This document shows, piece by piece, positions 8,157 through 17,231 of a DNA stretch of 46,875 nucleotides. The translations under genes were made by a program, and so were the position numbers. Positions within the stretch are counted from its first letter, which is position 1, and each line of letters starts with the position of its first letter. This DNA comes from Egibacteraceae bacterium (GTDB lineage: Bacteria > Actinomycetota > Nitriliruptoria > Euzebyales > Egibacteraceae), in assembly GCA_040905805.1 (NCBI GenBank), contig JBBDQS010000035.1, forward strand, positions 1 to 46,875, written 5' to 3'. The notes beneath the pieces are model-generated. The model worked only from the letters and a program-made list of their open reading frames with translations, had not been told where the DNA came from and did no database searches.

Positions 8157-9218
8157 CTAGTTCAACAGCGCATCGGTGGAATCGTCGTCGCGCCCACCGG
8201 TCTGCTCGGCAAGCGCCTTCTCCAACGACGAGGCTACCGCCTGCACCGCAGCCAGCGTACGGGGGTAGTCCATGCGGGTCGGTCCAAGGACCCCGAGGCT
8301 ACCTTCCGCGCCGCCCGCCGTGTCGTAGCTCGCCGCCACGATCGAGCAGGCGGCCAGCTCGACCAGCGGCAGCTCAGCACCGATGCGTACGGCCGGGTCA
8401 CCCGCGTCGAGCGCGTCGCGCAGCATCTGCAGGACGATGACCTGCTCCTCCAGCGTCTCGTAGACCTTGCCGACCTGCTCCAGGCCCCCGAAGGAGCCGG
8501 AGCCGGCGATGTTGGCTGTCCCACCGAGGAACAGCTGCTCGTGCTGGGGCGCCTCCAGCCCGGCGTGCACCGCCACACCCACCGCCTCGATCACGCTGCG
8601 CACCTCCACCGGGGCGCCCGCCGCGAGGCCGTTCAGCACGTCGGCGGCGTGCGACATCGGCAAGCCGGCCAGCGCCTCGTTGACCGCGTGCCGGGCGCGC
8701 GCCACGTCGTCCTCGACGACCGGGGTGTCCAGGTCGAGCATGCGCTTGACGACCCGTCCGGTGTCGGCGATGACCACCGCGAGCACGCTGGTCGCCCCGA
8801 GCCAGACCAGCTCGATGTGGCGCACGCGGCTGCGGTCCAGGCGCGGGGCGACCACCAGCGCGGCGAAGCGTGTCAGCCGCGACAGGATCCCCGACGCCCG
8901 GTGCAGCAGCTCGTCGAGATCCGACGAGCCGCGCAGCAGGCCCTCCAACGCCGCGCGCTGCTCGGCGGTCAGGGTGGCGGTGCCGGTCAGCGTGTCCACG
9001 AAGTAGCGGTAGCCCTTGTCGGTGGGGATGCGCCCCGCGGACGTGTGCGGCTGGGCGATGTAGCCGGCCTCCTCCAGCGCGGCCATGTCGGCGCGCACGG
9101 TCGCCGCCGACACGGACAGACCCGTCTCCCCGACCAGGCGCTTGGAGCCCAGCGGCTCGCCGTCGCGCACGTACCCGCGCACGATCGCCTTCAGGATCTC
9201 GCCCTTGCGCTCCTCCAT
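8157..9218 (-). CDS. hrcA: Heat-inducible transcription repressor HrcA
   Basis: The product (about 353 residues from the chosen ATG) has the HrcA start EERKGEILKAIVRGYV, a winged-helix DNA-binding domain (SAATVRADMAALEEAGYI) and the TSAGRIPTDKGYRYFVD motif, then the long GAF-like regulatory domain. HrcA represses groESL/dnaK operons by binding CIRCE. A GTG three codons upstream (9227) is an alternative start; it has AAGGAGG 13 bases ahead, and the ATG at 9218 has GGAGG only two bases ahead. A structured repeat lies just upstream (9261-9345). I see no CIRCE copy before hrcA or dnaJ, so autoregulation is not shown. dnaJ follows 26 bases downstream. Confidence 0.96.
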   Translation of the reverse strand: MEERKGEILKAIVRGYVRDGEPLGSKRLVGETGLSVSAATVRADMAALEEAGYIAQPHTSAGRIPTDKGYRYFVDTLTGTATLTAEQRAALEGLLRGSSDLDELLHRASGILSRLTRFAALVVAPRLDRSRVRHIELVWLGATSVLAVVIADTGRVVKRMLDLDTPVVEDDVARARHAVNEALAGLPMSHAADVLNGLAAGAPVEVRSVIEAVGVAVHAGLEAPQHEQLFLGGTANIAGSGSFGGLEQVGKVYETLEEQVIVLQMLRDALDAGDPAVRIGAELPLVELAACSIVAASYDTAGGAEGSLGVLGPTRMDYPRTLAAVQAVASSLEKALAEQTGGRDDDSTDALLN

Positions 9219-9260
9219 GGCCTCCACGACAGTGCCCGTCCCTCCTTGGCAGTCCTGACT

Positions 9261-9345
9261 CGTGAATCGCCGGAGCCTGCGGAGGCGATTCTCTGCTGTG
9301 CCGGGTGTGGCGGTCGCGCAGCGACCGCCATGGAGATGCTGACCT
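9261..9345 (-). repeat. Structured dispersed repeat, copy 1, in the hrcA leader
   Basis: Read on the minus strand towards hrcA, this segment shares a long block with 15638-15729: a CAGCATC segment, GGCGGTCGCTGCG, then ACACCCGGCACAGC, then GAATCGCC-loop-GGCGATTC, then ACG. Copy 1 can fold three hairpins: CAGCATC/GATGCTG (9335-9360), a perfect 9-bp stem GGCGGTCGC/GCGACCGCC (9309-9329), and GAATCGCC/GGCGATTC (9264-9291). It ends about 15 bases before the AAGGAGG ahead of hrcA. Whether it is a mobile REP-like element or a leader RNA cannot be decided here. Confidence 0.75.
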
Positions 9346-9410
9346 GCAAGTGCCAGCATCCATAGTGGCGGCTGCCCGCAGCGCGTTCAAGCACCACCGT
9401 CGATCCGCCC

Positions 9411-9717
9411 TCAGCCTACGCCCGCCCGGCGGTGCTTCGGGCGCAGCGCCGCGTGGTAGCGCACCATCGAGCGGCGGTCCACGAAGGGGTCGGGCGGGAG
9501 CGCGACCCGCGCCGGGGCATGCCGTTCCTCTACCCGATCTTCGGCAGATCAAGTCCTGGACCTGAGCCGGCGTGGCGCGGTCAGCGTCGGTCAGGACTCC
9601 GGCTTCGTCGGTGGGGGTGCCGGTCGGGCTGGCCGCCGTGGCTCCGCCGTAGACCAGCAGGACGACGAGCCCGGAGGCGACGGCCTCGAACGCCTGGCGG
9701 CCTCCGATGGTCGCCAA
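9411..9717 (-). pseudogene. Small gene broken by a frameshift
   Basis: Between hemW and hrcA two adjacent minus-strand frames show strong G/C third positions. The first (from a TTG at 9717) encodes a hydrophobic helix (AFEAVASGLVVLLVYGG) followed by a Thr/Asp-rich linker and DADRATPAQVQDLIC. The second (9548 down to the stop at 9411-9413) encodes DPFVDRRSMVRYHAALRPKH and RRAGVG. Removing one base near 9541-9544 joins them into one product of about 100 residues. It may be a signal-anchored small protein. No family recognised; a sequencing error is possible. Confidence 0.4.
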
Positions 9718-9727
9718 CTGGCGAGGT

Positions 9728-10894
9728 CTAGCGGGCCAGCACCAGGCGGCGGATGACCTCGTCGGCGACGGGACGTCCGGCCGGGGTGAGCGCCAGGCGG
9801 GCACCGTCGTCGGCCAGCAGGCCGGCACCGGCCAGCCGTGCGGCCTGGTGCTCGTCGAGGGGCTCCACCGCCGCGCGAGCCACGCCCTCGGTGAGGCGCA
9901 GGCCCATCATGAGCCGCTCCACCCGGCGGGTCGCCTCGTCGAGCACCTCCTGCCCGCCCGTCGCGGGCCGCCCGGCGAGGACCGTGTCGGTGTAGCGCAC
10001 TGTGGGCCGGATCGACCACCATCGACGGCCACGCCAGTGGCCGTGCGCGCCGGCGCCGATCCCCAGCCAGTCCCCGCCGCGCCAGTAGACGCGGTTGTGC
10101 CGGCTCTGGGCCCCGGGTCGCGCCCAGTTGGAAATCTCGTAGCGGTGCAGGCCATCCCCGGCCAGCCGGACGTCGGCGGCGGCCATGCGGGCCGCCTGGC
10201 GGTCGTCGTCGGGCGCACGGGCGGCGCCGCGCGCCACGTCGATGGCGTAGGGGGTGTTGGCCTCGACGGTGAGCCCGTAGGCCGACACGTGGTCGGGTCC
10301 GGCGGCGACCGCGGCGTCAAGCGTTGCGGCCCAGTCCTCGTCGGTCTCGCACGGCGAGCCGTAGATGAGGTCGACGCTGACCTGGCGCACCCCGGCCCGG
10401 CGGGCGGCTTGCACCGCGGCCAGCGTCCGCTCGGAGTCGTGGCTGCGACCGAGGAACGCCAGCACGTGCGGAGCGAACGACTGCGCCCCGATGGACAGGC
10501 GGGTCAGGCCGGCCTCGACCAGGGTGGCGCAGTACTCGGCCTCGACGTCCTCGGGGTTGGCCTCGACGGTGACCTCGGCGTCGGCGGCCACGGGCAGCAC
10601 CGCGCGCGCGTGGCGCAGGATCCCGGCGAGGTCGCCCGCGTCCAGCTGCGTGGGTGTGCCCCCGCCCACGAAGATGCTGCCGAACACGGGCCACTGCGCC
10701 GCAGCGTCCCCCGTGGCCGTCGGGGCCACCCCGGCCGGCCCCGACGCCGCGACGCGCGCGAGGTCGGTCCGCACCGCCGTGACGTAACGACGCACGAGGG
10801 TGCGGCCCGCGCCCGCGGTGACCGCGAAGTCGCAGTAGGGGCAGCGGTGCGCGCAGAAGGGGACGTGCAGGTACAGCCCGGGGGCGTCAGCCAC
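9728..10894 (-). CDS. hemW: Radical SAM heme chaperone HemW
   Basis: The 388-residue protein carries the radical-SAM cluster motif CAHRCPYC (Cys14, 18, 21) directly after GLYLHVPF, then the SAM-binding GGGTPT, EANPED and SIGAQSF segments, and a C-terminal HemN-like domain ([20 protein letters not shown]). The CxxxCxxC plus the following layout and the place after lepA fit HemW, which binds heme and delivers it to target proteins, rather than oxygen-independent coproporphyrinogen oxidase HemN; old annotations often confuse them. Its start overlaps the end of lepA by 8 bases, so the two genes are translationally coupled. Confidence 0.94.
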   Translation of the reverse strand: MADAPGLYLHVPFCAHRCPYCDFAVTAGAGRTLVRRYVTAVRTDLARVAASGPAGVAPTATGDAAAQWPVFGSIFVGGGTPTQLDAGDLAGILRHARAVLPVAADAEVTVEANPEDVEAEYCATLVEAGLTRLSIGAQSFAPHVLAFLGRSHDSERTLAAVQAARRAGVRQVSVDLIYGSPCETDEDWAATLDAAVAAGPDHVSAYGLTVEANTPYAIDVARGAARAPDDDRQAARMAAADVRLAGDGLHRYEISNWARPGAQSRHNRVYWRGGDWLGIGAGAHGHWRGRRWWSIRPTVRYTDTVLAGRPATGGQEVLDEATRRVERLMMGLRLTEGVARAAVEPLDEHQAARLAGAGLLADDGARLALTPAGRPVADEVIRRLVLAR

Positions 10895-12716
10895 GCTCCG
10901 CGGTGAGCGCGGCGACGAAGGCCTCCTGGGGGATCTCCACCGTCCCCACGGACTTCATCTTGCGCTTGCCCTCCTTCTGCTTCTCCAGCAGCTTGCGCTT
11001 GCGGGTGACGTCCCCGCCGTAGCACTTGGAGATCACGTCCTTGCGGCGGGCCTTGACGGTCTCGCGGGCGATGATCTTCGAGCCGATCGCCGCCTGGATC
11101 GGCACGTCGAACATCTGGCGGGGGATGAGCTCGCGCAGGCGGCTCACCATGCCGCGCCCGTACTCGTAGGCCTTCTCGCGGTGGACGATCGAGCTGAACG
11201 CGTCGACCGGTTCGTTGTTGAGCAGCACGTCGACCTTGACGAGGTCCGCCGCGACCATGCCGGCCGGCTCGTAGTCCAGCGAGGCGTAGCCACGGGTGGA
11301 GGACTTCAGGCGGTCGAAGAAGTCGAAGATGATCTCCGCCAGGGGCAGGCGGTAGCGCAGCTCGACGCGCTCCTCGGTGAGGTAGTCCATCTTCACCAGG
11401 TCCCCCCGGCGCGCCTCGCACAGCTGCATGACCGCACCGACATGCTCGGAGGGGCAGAGGATCATCCCGTCCACGACCGGTTCCAGGATGCGCTCGACGC
11501 GGTTGGGGGCGGGCAGGTCCGCGGGATTGGAGACGAGCAGGACCCCCTCCTCGTTGGGGCGCTTCTGCGTCTCGTCGAGGTGGATCTCGTACTTCACGTT
11601 CGGCGCGGTGGTGACCAGGGGGATGTCGAACTCACGGTCGAGGCGCTCGGAGATGATCTCCATGTGCAAGAGGCCGAGGAACCCGCAGCGGAACCCGAAC
11701 CCGAGCGCCACCGACGTCTCGGGCTCGAACGTGAAGCTGGCGTCGTTCAGGCGCAGGCGGTCGAGGGCGTCGCGCAGGTCGGGGAAGTCGTCGGAGTCCA
11801 CGGGGTACAGGCCGCTGAAGACCATGGGGGTGGGCTCGCGGTAGCCGGGCAGCGGCTCGGGGGCGGGGCGGTCGTGCTGGGTGACGGTGTCGCCGACACG
11901 TGCGGAGTCGACCTCCTTGATCGCCGCGGTGAAGTACCCGACCTCGCCGGGGCCGAGCGCGTCGACGGGCTTGGGCTCGGGCGAGATGACCGCCAGCTCG
12001 TCGATCTCGTGGTGGTAGCCGGTGGCCATCATCCGCATGTGCATGCCGGGGCGCAGCCAGCCGTCGACGACCCGCACGTAGGTGATGACCCCGCGGTAGG
12101 CGTCGTAGACGGAGTCGAAGACCAGGCCCCGGGTGGGGGCGTCGGCGTCGCCGCCGGGCGCGGGCACCTGCTCCACGATGCGCTCCAGGACCGCCGGGAC
12201 CCCCACACCGGTCTTGGCCGAGACCGCCAGGATGTCCTCGTGGTCCCCGCCGAGCAGCGAGGCGATCTCGATGGCGACCTGCTCGGGGCGCGCAGCCGGC
12301 AGGTCGATCTTGTTGAGCACCGGGATGACCTCGAGGCCCGCCTCGATGGCGACGTAGAGGTTGGCGATCGTCTGGGCCTCCATACCCTGCGCGGCGTCGA
12401 CGAGCAGCACGGCCCCCTCGCACGCGTTCATCGCGCGGCTGACCTCGTAGGAGAAGTCGACGTGGCCCGGCGTGTCGATCAGGTTCAGCAGGTACTCGCT
12501 GCCGTCGTCGGCGGTGTAGGGCATGCGCACCGCCTGGGCCTTGATCGTGATGCCGCGCTCGCGTTCGAGGTCCATGCGGTCCAGGTACTGGGCCCGCATC
12601 GCCCGGCCCTCGACGAGTCCGGTCGCCTGCAGCATCCGGTCGGCCAGCGTCGACTTGCCGTGGTCGACGTGGGCGATGATGGCGAAGTTGCGGATGCGCT
12701 TCGTGGGGTAGGTCAT
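10887..12716 (-). CDS. lepA: Elongation factor 4 (LepA)
   Basis: The 609-residue protein is full-length LepA. The GTPase motifs are AHVDHGKST (G1), ERGITI (G2 region), DTPGHVDF (G3) and NKIDLP (G4). EF-G-like domains follow, and the LepA-specific C-terminus carries [28 protein letters not shown] and the basic [40 protein letters not shown] tail in pieces along residues about 510-600. LepA acts on ribosomes as a back-translocase or initiation factor. It heads the lepA-hemW unit and is divergent from rpsT with a 175-base gap. Confidence 0.98.
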   Translation of the reverse strand: MTYPTKRIRNFAIIAHVDHGKSTLADRMLQATGLVEGRAMRAQYLDRMDLERERGITIKAQAVRMPYTADDGSEYLLNLIDTPGHVDFSYEVSRAMNACEGAVLLVDAAQGMEAQTIANLYVAIEAGLEVIPVLNKIDLPAARPEQVAIEIASLLGGDHEDILAVSAKTGVGVPAVLERIVEQVPAPGGDADAPTRGLVFDSVYDAYRGVITYVRVVDGWLRPGMHMRMMATGYHHEIDELAVISPEPKPVDALGPGEVGYFTAAIKEVDSARVGDTVTQHDRPAPEPLPGYREPTPMVFSGLYPVDSDDFPDLRDALDRLRLNDASFTFEPETSVALGFGFRCGFLGLLHMEIISERLDREFDIPLVTTAPNVKYEIHLDETQKRPNEEGVLLVSNPADLPAPNRVERILEPVVDGMILCPSEHVGAVMQLCEARRGDLVKMDYLTEERVELRYRLPLAEIIFDFFDRLKSSTRGYASLDYEPAGMVAADLVKVDVLLNNEPVDAFSSIVHREKAYEYGRGMVSRLRELIPRQMFDVPIQAAIGSKIIARETVKARRKDVISKCYGGDVTRKRKLLEKQKEGKRKMKSVGTVEIPQEAFVAALTAERG

Positions 12717-12786
12717 GTGCCCGCCAGGCTAGCCGCCTTCCGCCGGGCCCTGCGCCCTCGTGGCTCCACACGACCGCGTGGCCATT

Positions 12787-12816
12787 TCGACACGGCGGCA
12801 CGCCACCCGGTAGACT
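12787..12816 (+). promoter_or_regulatory. Candidate rpsT promoter
   Basis: TCGACA (12787-12792, one mismatch to TTGACA) and TAGACT (12811-12816) are separated by 18 bases. They lie 75 bases ahead of the rpsT GTG in the gap with divergent lepA. A sigma-70-type promoter is inferred from spacing only. Confidence 0.5.
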
Positions 12817-12891
12817 GGCCGCTTCCCGGGCCTCCGCGCCCCGTTTCTTCCTGTTCCCGCACATCGTGTTCCCTCACATCGAGAGCTGCCT

Positions 12892-13152
12892 GTGGCCAAC
12901 ATCGCCAGTCAGATCAAGCGCAACCGCCAGAACGAGAGCCACCGCCGGCGCAACAAGGCGGTGCGCAGCTCGCTGAAGACGCACCTGAAGCAGTTCGGCG
13001 CCGCCGCCGCCGAGGGTGACCGCGCCAACGCCGAGCAGCGCTTCGCCGCCGCGGCCCGCCAGCTCGACAAGGCGGCGAGCAAGGGCGTGGTGCACCGCAA
13101 CTACGCCGCCAACCACAAGTCGCGGATGGCCAAGCGCCTCCAGTCGCTGTAG
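12892..13152 (+). CDS. rpsT: 30S ribosomal protein S20
   Basis: The 86-residue basic protein matches S20 throughout: [14 protein letters not shown] at the start, [18 protein letters not shown] in the middle, and [17 protein letters not shown] near the end. S20 binds 16S rRNA and helps assemble the small subunit. The start is GTG followed by GCCAACATC, as in other actinobacterial S20 genes. It is divergent from lepA, which is the common arrangement. The HAD gene starts six bases after its stop. Confidence 0.98.
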   Translation: MANIASQIKRNRQNESHRRRNKAVRSSLKTHLKQFGAAAAEGDRANAEQRFAAAARQLDKAASKGVVHRNYAANHKSRMAKRLQSL

Positions 13153-13158
13153 GTCGGC

Positions 13159-13965
13159 TTGGCTGCTGAGAGCGCCCCGGCGGGAGCCGCGGCGCCGCCC
13201 GAGCTGCAGATCGAGCGCTACGCCGGCGTGGTCTTCGACCTCGACGGAGTCATCTACCTGGCCGAGACCCTCGTGCCGGGGGCCGTCGAGACCGTGGCCG
13301 CGGTGCGCGCCGGCGGGCGCGCCGTCGCGTTCGTGACCAACAACGCCTCGCGCACCCCCGAGGAGGTCGCCGAGAAGCTGTCCGGCATGGGCGTGCCCGC
13401 CACCGTGGACGAGGTCGTCACGTCCTCGCAGGCCGCCGCCCGCCTCGTCGAGCCGGGGACCCGCTGCCTGGTCGTCGGCGCCGACGGGCTCCGGACCGTC
13501 CTGGCGCGCCGCGACTGCACGTTCACCCACGACCCCGACGAGGCCGAGACGGTCGTCGTGGGCTTCACCCCCGACCTGGTCTGGGACGACCTGCGCCGCG
13601 CGACGCTGGCCCTGCGCCGCGGCGCGCGCTACATCGCCACCAACGCCGACGTGGCCTTCCCGTCACCGGACGGGCTCGTGCCCGGCAACGGCGCGATCGT
13701 CGCCGCGCTCAACGCCGCGTCCGGGCGCACCCCGGAGATCGCCGGCAAGCCCTACCCCGCGCTGTTCGAGGCCGTCATCGAGCGCCTGCCTGACGGCTTG
13801 CTGCTGATGGTGGGCGACCGACCCGACACCGACATCGCCGGGGCGCACGCCCTCGGCTGGGACACCGTCCTGGTGCTGTCCGGCGTCACGAGCCGCGACG
13901 AGACCGCCGGGCTTGACCCGGCGCCCACCTACATCCTCGACAGCGTCGCCGACCTGCTGGCATGA
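13159..13965 (+). CDS. HAD-IIA family phosphatase
   Basis: The 268-residue product starts at TTG and has the HAD signature VFDLDGVIY (nucleophile Asp26, acid/base Asp28), the FVTNNASRTPEEVAEKL motif II typical of NagD/HAD-IIA proteins, an IIA cap domain, and GDRPDTDIAGA near the C-terminus, where GD binds Mg. HAD-IIA members hydrolyse sugar or glycolate phosphates and nucleotides. It is six bases from rpsT and probably shares its transcript, but the exact substrate is unknown. Confidence 0.9.
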   Translation: MAAESAPAGAAAPPELQIERYAGVVFDLDGVIYLAETLVPGAVETVAAVRAGGRAVAFVTNNASRTPEEVAEKLSGMGVPATVDEVVTSSQAAARLVEPGTRCLVVGADGLRTVLARRDCTFTHDPDEAETVVVGFTPDLVWDDLRRATLALRRGARYIATNADVAFPSPDGLVPGNGAIVAALNAASGRTPEIAGKPYPALFEAVIERLPDGLLLMVGDRPDTDIAGAHALGWDTVLVLSGVTSRDETAGLDPAPTYILDSVADLLA

Positions 13966-13978
13966 CCGCCTGACCGCT

Positions 13979-14011
13979 CGACCGCCCACGGACCCATCCC
14001 GGAGGCGGTCG
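13979..14011 (+). terminator. Hairpin after the HAD gene
   Basis: CGACCGCC (13979-13986) pairs perfectly with GGCGGTCG (14004-14011), and TTGTG follows. A second hairpin, GACCACC/GGTGGTC, lies at 14038-14059. Both are in the 193-base gap before the Ada-AlkA gene. The first is a plausible terminator for rpsT-HAD. Confidence 0.5.
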
Positions 14012-14158
14012 TTGTGCGCGGGTGTGCGGCCCGGCCAGACCACCACCACCACGGTGGTCGCGTGGCCCGGCGACTCCCCCGGACGTGCGGTTGGGACCGC
14101 AACCGCCGCGTCCGATTCCCGCCAGCGCACCCCCGGCTGGTTCTGGTACCACTAGGCC

Positions 14159-15607
14159 ATGCACGACGACTTCGATGCCTGCTACCGGGCGGTGGCCAGC
14201 CGCGACGCCCGCTTCGACGGGCGCTTCTTCACCGGGGTGACCTCGACCGGCATCTACTGTCGGCCGGTGTGCCCGGCGCGCACGCCGGCACGGCGCAACG
14301 TGCGGTTCTTCGCCTGCGCCGCCGCCGCCCAGGAGGCGGGGTTCCGCGCGTGCCGGCGCTGCCGACCGGAGACCGCACCGGACGCACCGGGCTGGGACGT
14401 CCGCGCCGATCTCGTCGGGCGGGGGCTGGCCGCGATCCGCGACGGCGTGGTGGACGCCGAGGGGATCCCCGGCCTGGCCCGCCGCCTGGCGGTCAGCCGG
14501 CGCCACCTGCACCGCGTGTTCGTCGCCGAGCTCGGCGCCGGCCCGCTGGCGGTCGCCCGCACGCAGCGGGCGCAGCGGGCGCGGCTGCTGCTCGACGAGG
14601 ACCTGCCCCTGACCGACGTGGCCTTCTGCGCCGGGTACGCGAGCATCCGCCAGTTCAACGCCTCGATGCGCGCGGCCTTCGGGGCGACGCCCACGGAGCT
14701 GCGGCGCTCCTCGACACGGGGCGCCCGCCCGGCGGCCCTGCGCCTGCGGCTGCCCGTCGTCGCCCCGCTCGACGCCGGGGCGCTGCTCGGCTTCCTCGCC
14801 ACGCGCGCCGTGGCGGGGGTCGAGGACGTCGTCGACGGGGTCTACCGGCGCACCGTGGGCGACAGCGTCGTCGAGCTGGCCGTCGGTGGCGGCGCGGCGC
14901 GGTTGGTCGTGCGGCTGGGGCCGGCGGCCGACCTCGCGGGCATCGTGCGCGGGGTGCGGGCCCTCGCCGACCTCGACACGGACCCGGCCGCGGTCGGCGC
15001 GGTGCTCGGGGGCGACCCACTACTCGCGCCCATGGTCGCCGCCCGTCCCGGCCTGCGGGTGCCGGGCAGCGTCGACGGGTTCGAGTGCGCCGTGCGCGCC
15101 GTGCTCGGCCAGCAGGTGTCGGTGGCCGGGGCGATCACCCTCGCCACCCGGCTGGTGCGCCGTCACGGCCAGGCGCTGGCGGCCCCCGACGGCACCTTGA
15201 CGCACCGCTTCCCCACCCCGGAGGCACTCACCGATGCCGACCTCTCCGGCCTGGGCATCACCGGCACGCGCATCCAGGCGCTGCGGGCGCTGGCCTCGGC
15301 GGTCGCCACCGGTGACCTGGTGCTGGACGGGCGCGGGGACCACGCCGCGGTGACCGCCCGCCTGCAGGCGCTGCCCGGCTTCGGGCCGTGGACCGCCGGG
15401 TACGTCGCGATGCGCGCGCTGCGCGACCCCGACGCCCTGCCGGTGGGCGACCTCGGGCTGCGCCGCGCACTGGAGGCGCGTGAGGGCGCCAGCACGCCAG
15501 CCGATCTGGCGACCCGGGCCGAGGCGTGGCGCCCCTGGCGGGCCTACGCGGCGATGCACCTGTGGACCGCGGACGCGGCCCCCCGTTCCACGGCGGTGAG
15601 CGCATGA
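14159..15607 (+). CDS. Ada-type regulator fused to DNA-3-methyladenine glycosylase
   Basis: The 482-residue protein joins three parts. Residues 1-75 are the Ada N-terminal zinc domain, with Cys34, Cys38, Cys65 and Cys68 (GIYCRPVCPAR and CRRCRP); in Ada one of these accepts methyl from phosphotriesters. Residues about 85-180 are an AraC helix-turn-helix pair (SRRHLHRVFVAELG; YASIRQFNASMRAAFG). Residues about 195-470 are an AlkA glycosylase: the helix-hairpin-helix LPGFGPWTAGYVAMRA and the catalytic Asp in VGDLGLRRAL. It would sense alkylation and cut out 3-methyladenine. The fusion is known in actinobacteria. ogt lies 136 bases downstream. Confidence 0.95.
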   Translation: MHDDFDACYRAVASRDARFDGRFFTGVTSTGIYCRPVCPARTPARRNVRFFACAAAAQEAGFRACRRCRPETAPDAPGWDVRADLVGRGLAAIRDGVVDAEGIPGLARRLAVSRRHLHRVFVAELGAGPLAVARTQRAQRARLLLDEDLPLTDVAFCAGYASIRQFNASMRAAFGATPTELRRSSTRGARPAALRLRLPVVAPLDAGALLGFLATRAVAGVEDVVDGVYRRTVGDSVVELAVGGGAARLVVRLGPAADLAGIVRGVRALADLDTDPAAVGAVLGGDPLLAPMVAARPGLRVPGSVDGFECAVRAVLGQQVSVAGAITLATRLVRRHGQALAAPDGTLTHRFPTPEALTDADLSGLGITGTRIQALRALASAVATGDLVLDGRGDHAAVTARLQALPGFGPWTAGYVAMRALRDPDALPVGDLGLRRALEAREGASTPADLATRAEAWRPWRAYAAMHLWTADAAPRSTAVSA

Positions 15608-15637
15608 TGACCACGCCGCCCGTGACCCAGTCGTATC

Positions 15638-15729
15638 CGGCTCAGCATCCAGGGCGGTCGCTGCGGGCCCGCCCCCCCCACACCCGGCACAGCGGAGAAT
15701 CGCCTCCGCAGGCGCTCCGGCGATTCACG
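15638..15729 (+). repeat. Structured dispersed repeat, copy 2, upstream of ogt
   Basis: This segment matches copy 1 (9261-9345, inverted): CTCAGCATCC, then GGCGGTCGCTGCG, then ACACCCGGCACAGC, then GAATCGCC (15697-15704) pairing with GGCGATTC (15719-15726). The loop has two extra bases compared with copy 1 while the stem is unchanged, so the stem looks conserved. The middle 9-bp stem of copy 1 is decayed here. The repeat ends seven to eight bases before the AGGAGGAG of ogt. Confidence 0.75.
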
Positions 15730-15743
15730 TCTCAGGAGGAGCG

Positions 15744-16322
15744 ATGACCACGCTGCAGACGACGATCCTGTCCACCCCGGCCGGCGCGTTCACCGCGCTG
15801 CACGACGGCGACGGCGTCCTCGCCGCTGGCTTCACCACCGACCCCGCGGCGCTGCGCCGACTCCTGCCGGCGGTGCGGCGCGACGACCCGGTGGCCGTCG
15901 AGACGCACCCCGGGGCGGTGGCGACCGCCCTGGCGGCCTACTTCGCCGGCGACCTGGCCGCCATCGACGACGTGGCGGTGGCGGCGACCGGGACCGCCTA
16001 TCAGCAGCGCGCGTGGGCGGCGCTGCGGGCGCTGCCCCCCGGCGCGCCGGTGTCCTACGCGCAGCTCGCGGCGCGCACCGGCTCGCCGACGGCGGCACGT
16101 GCGGCTGGCAGCGCCTGCGGGCGCAACCCGACGGCGGTGGTCGTGCCCTGCCACCGGGTGGTGCGCGGCGACGGCGCGCTTGGCGGGTTCGCCTGGGGCC
16201 TGGAGGCCAAGCGCTGGCTGCTCGACCACGAGCGGCGCCACCTGGCGTCGGCTACGCCGGCGTCGCCACCGACACGACCGCGCGCTCCAGTACGAAGGCA
16301 GCCGGCAGGTCCCCGCTCTTGA
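15744..16322 (+). CDS. ogt: Methylated-DNA--protein-cysteine methyltransferase
   Basis: The 192-residue protein has the MGMT active-site motif PCHRVV with the acceptor Cys, preceded by the helix-turn-helix region (VSYAQLAARTGSPTAARAAG) and followed by GGFAWGLEAKRWLLDHE. It repairs O6-methylguanine by moving the methyl to its own Cys. The start is ATG with AGGAGGAG ahead. It follows the Ada-AlkA gene, forming an alkylation-repair pair. The last 24 residues (ATPASPPTRP...) are low-complexity and lie over the end of holA on the other strand, a 71-base convergent overlap. Confidence 0.95.
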   Translation: MTTLQTTILSTPAGAFTALHDGDGVLAAGFTTDPAALRRLLPAVRRDDPVAVETHPGAVATALAAYFAGDLAAIDDVAVAATGTAYQQRAWAALRALPPGAPVSYAQLAARTGSPTAARAAGSACGRNPTAVVVPCHRVVRGDGALGGFAWGLEAKRWLLDHERRHLASATPASPPTRPRAPVRRQPAGPRS

Positions 16323-17196
16323 TCTCCACGTCGGCGGCCGCGAGCGTGCGGTAGGCGCGGGTCAGCTCGCCCGGTCCGAAGTTGCGCCGTGCCCGGTCGA
16401 GGTGGCGACGCTGGCCCTGGCTCAGCCGCAGGCCGGTGTCGGCGTTGTCGAGGTTTCCGGCGACGGCCACGATCGAGCGCAGCCGGTAGGCCAGCGCGCC
16501 AAGCACCATCACCGGGTCGTCGCCCGACTCGAGCACGCCGCGCAGCAGCGTCAGGGCCTCGCCCGGCCGGCGGTCGCACATCGCGTCGGCGACCGCGAAC
16601 GAGCCCCGGTTGCCGTGGCCGACCACGACGGCGGCGACGTGCTCGCCGGTCACCGTCCCCGCGGCGGCGGTCACGGCGACCTGGGCGATCTTCTCGGCGA
16701 TGACGGCGACGTCGGTCCCGGCGCGCTCGAGGATCGCGGCGACGGCGGTGCGATCGGCGGTGCGGCCCCGGTGGCGGAACTCCTCGGCGATGAGGCGCTC
16801 CCACTCCGCGATCTTCCAGTCCGGGGGCGGCGCGACGTCGACCCGGCCGCCGAGCGCCTTGACGCGCTTGGCGAGCTTTTGGATGCGCCCGGTCCCCGAG
16901 GCGAGCAGGATGACCGTCGCCTCGGGTGGCGTGCCCTCCACCTCGTCCACCAGCGCCCCCGAGAGGGCCGCGGTCAGGTCCTGCGCGTCGCGGATGAGCA
17001 CGGCGCGGGGGGTGCCGAACAGCGACCCGGTGCGCAGGTCGGGCAGTCCCTGATCCCCGAGGTCGCCGGCGCGCACGTCGACGATGTCGAGGTCGCCCCC
17101 CTCGGCGCGCAGCTCGCCGAGGACGCGGTCGGCGGCCCGGCGCACGAGCAGCTCCTCGGGACCGGTCAGCAGGTAGATCGGGGGGCGGGAGGCCAT
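16252..17196 (-). CDS. holA: DNA polymerase III subunit delta
   Basis: The 314-residue product begins ASRPPIYLLTGPEELLVRRAADRVL, the typical start of HolA, with the clamp-loader AAA-like fold but without a Walker A lysine motif, as normal for delta. Later segments (GNRGSFAVADAMCDRRPGEAL; DDPVMVLGALAYRLRSIV) match the C-terminal domain. Delta opens the beta clamp. The start is ATG at 17196; an in-frame extension to 17625 is low-complexity and unlikely. Gene order comEC-holA-rpsT is canonical. The comEC frame runs through this gene without a stop (see findings). Confidence 0.95.
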   Translation of the reverse strand: MASRPPIYLLTGPEELLVRRAADRVLGELRAEGGDLDIVDVRAGDLGDQGLPDLRTGSLFGTPRAVLIRDAQDLTAALSGALVDEVEGTPPEATVILLASGTGRIQKLAKRVKALGGRVDVAPPPDWKIAEWERLIAEEFRHRGRTADRTAVAAILERAGTDVAVIAEKIAQVAVTAAAGTVTGEHVAAVVVGHGNRGSFAVADAMCDRRPGEALTLLRGVLESGDDPVMVLGALAYRLRSIVAVAGNLDNADTGLRLSQGQRRHLDRARRNFGPGELTRAYRTLAAADVEIKSGDLPAAFVLERAVVSVATPA

Positions 17197-17231
17197 CGTC
17201 GGGCAGTCTAGGCCGCCCCGGCCGGCGCGGC

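Noticed and set aside
9219-9400. CIRCE operator ahead of hrcA
   Set aside because: No TTAGCACTC-N9-GAGTGCTAA or close variant; the inverted repeats here have different sequence and belong to the dispersed repeat.
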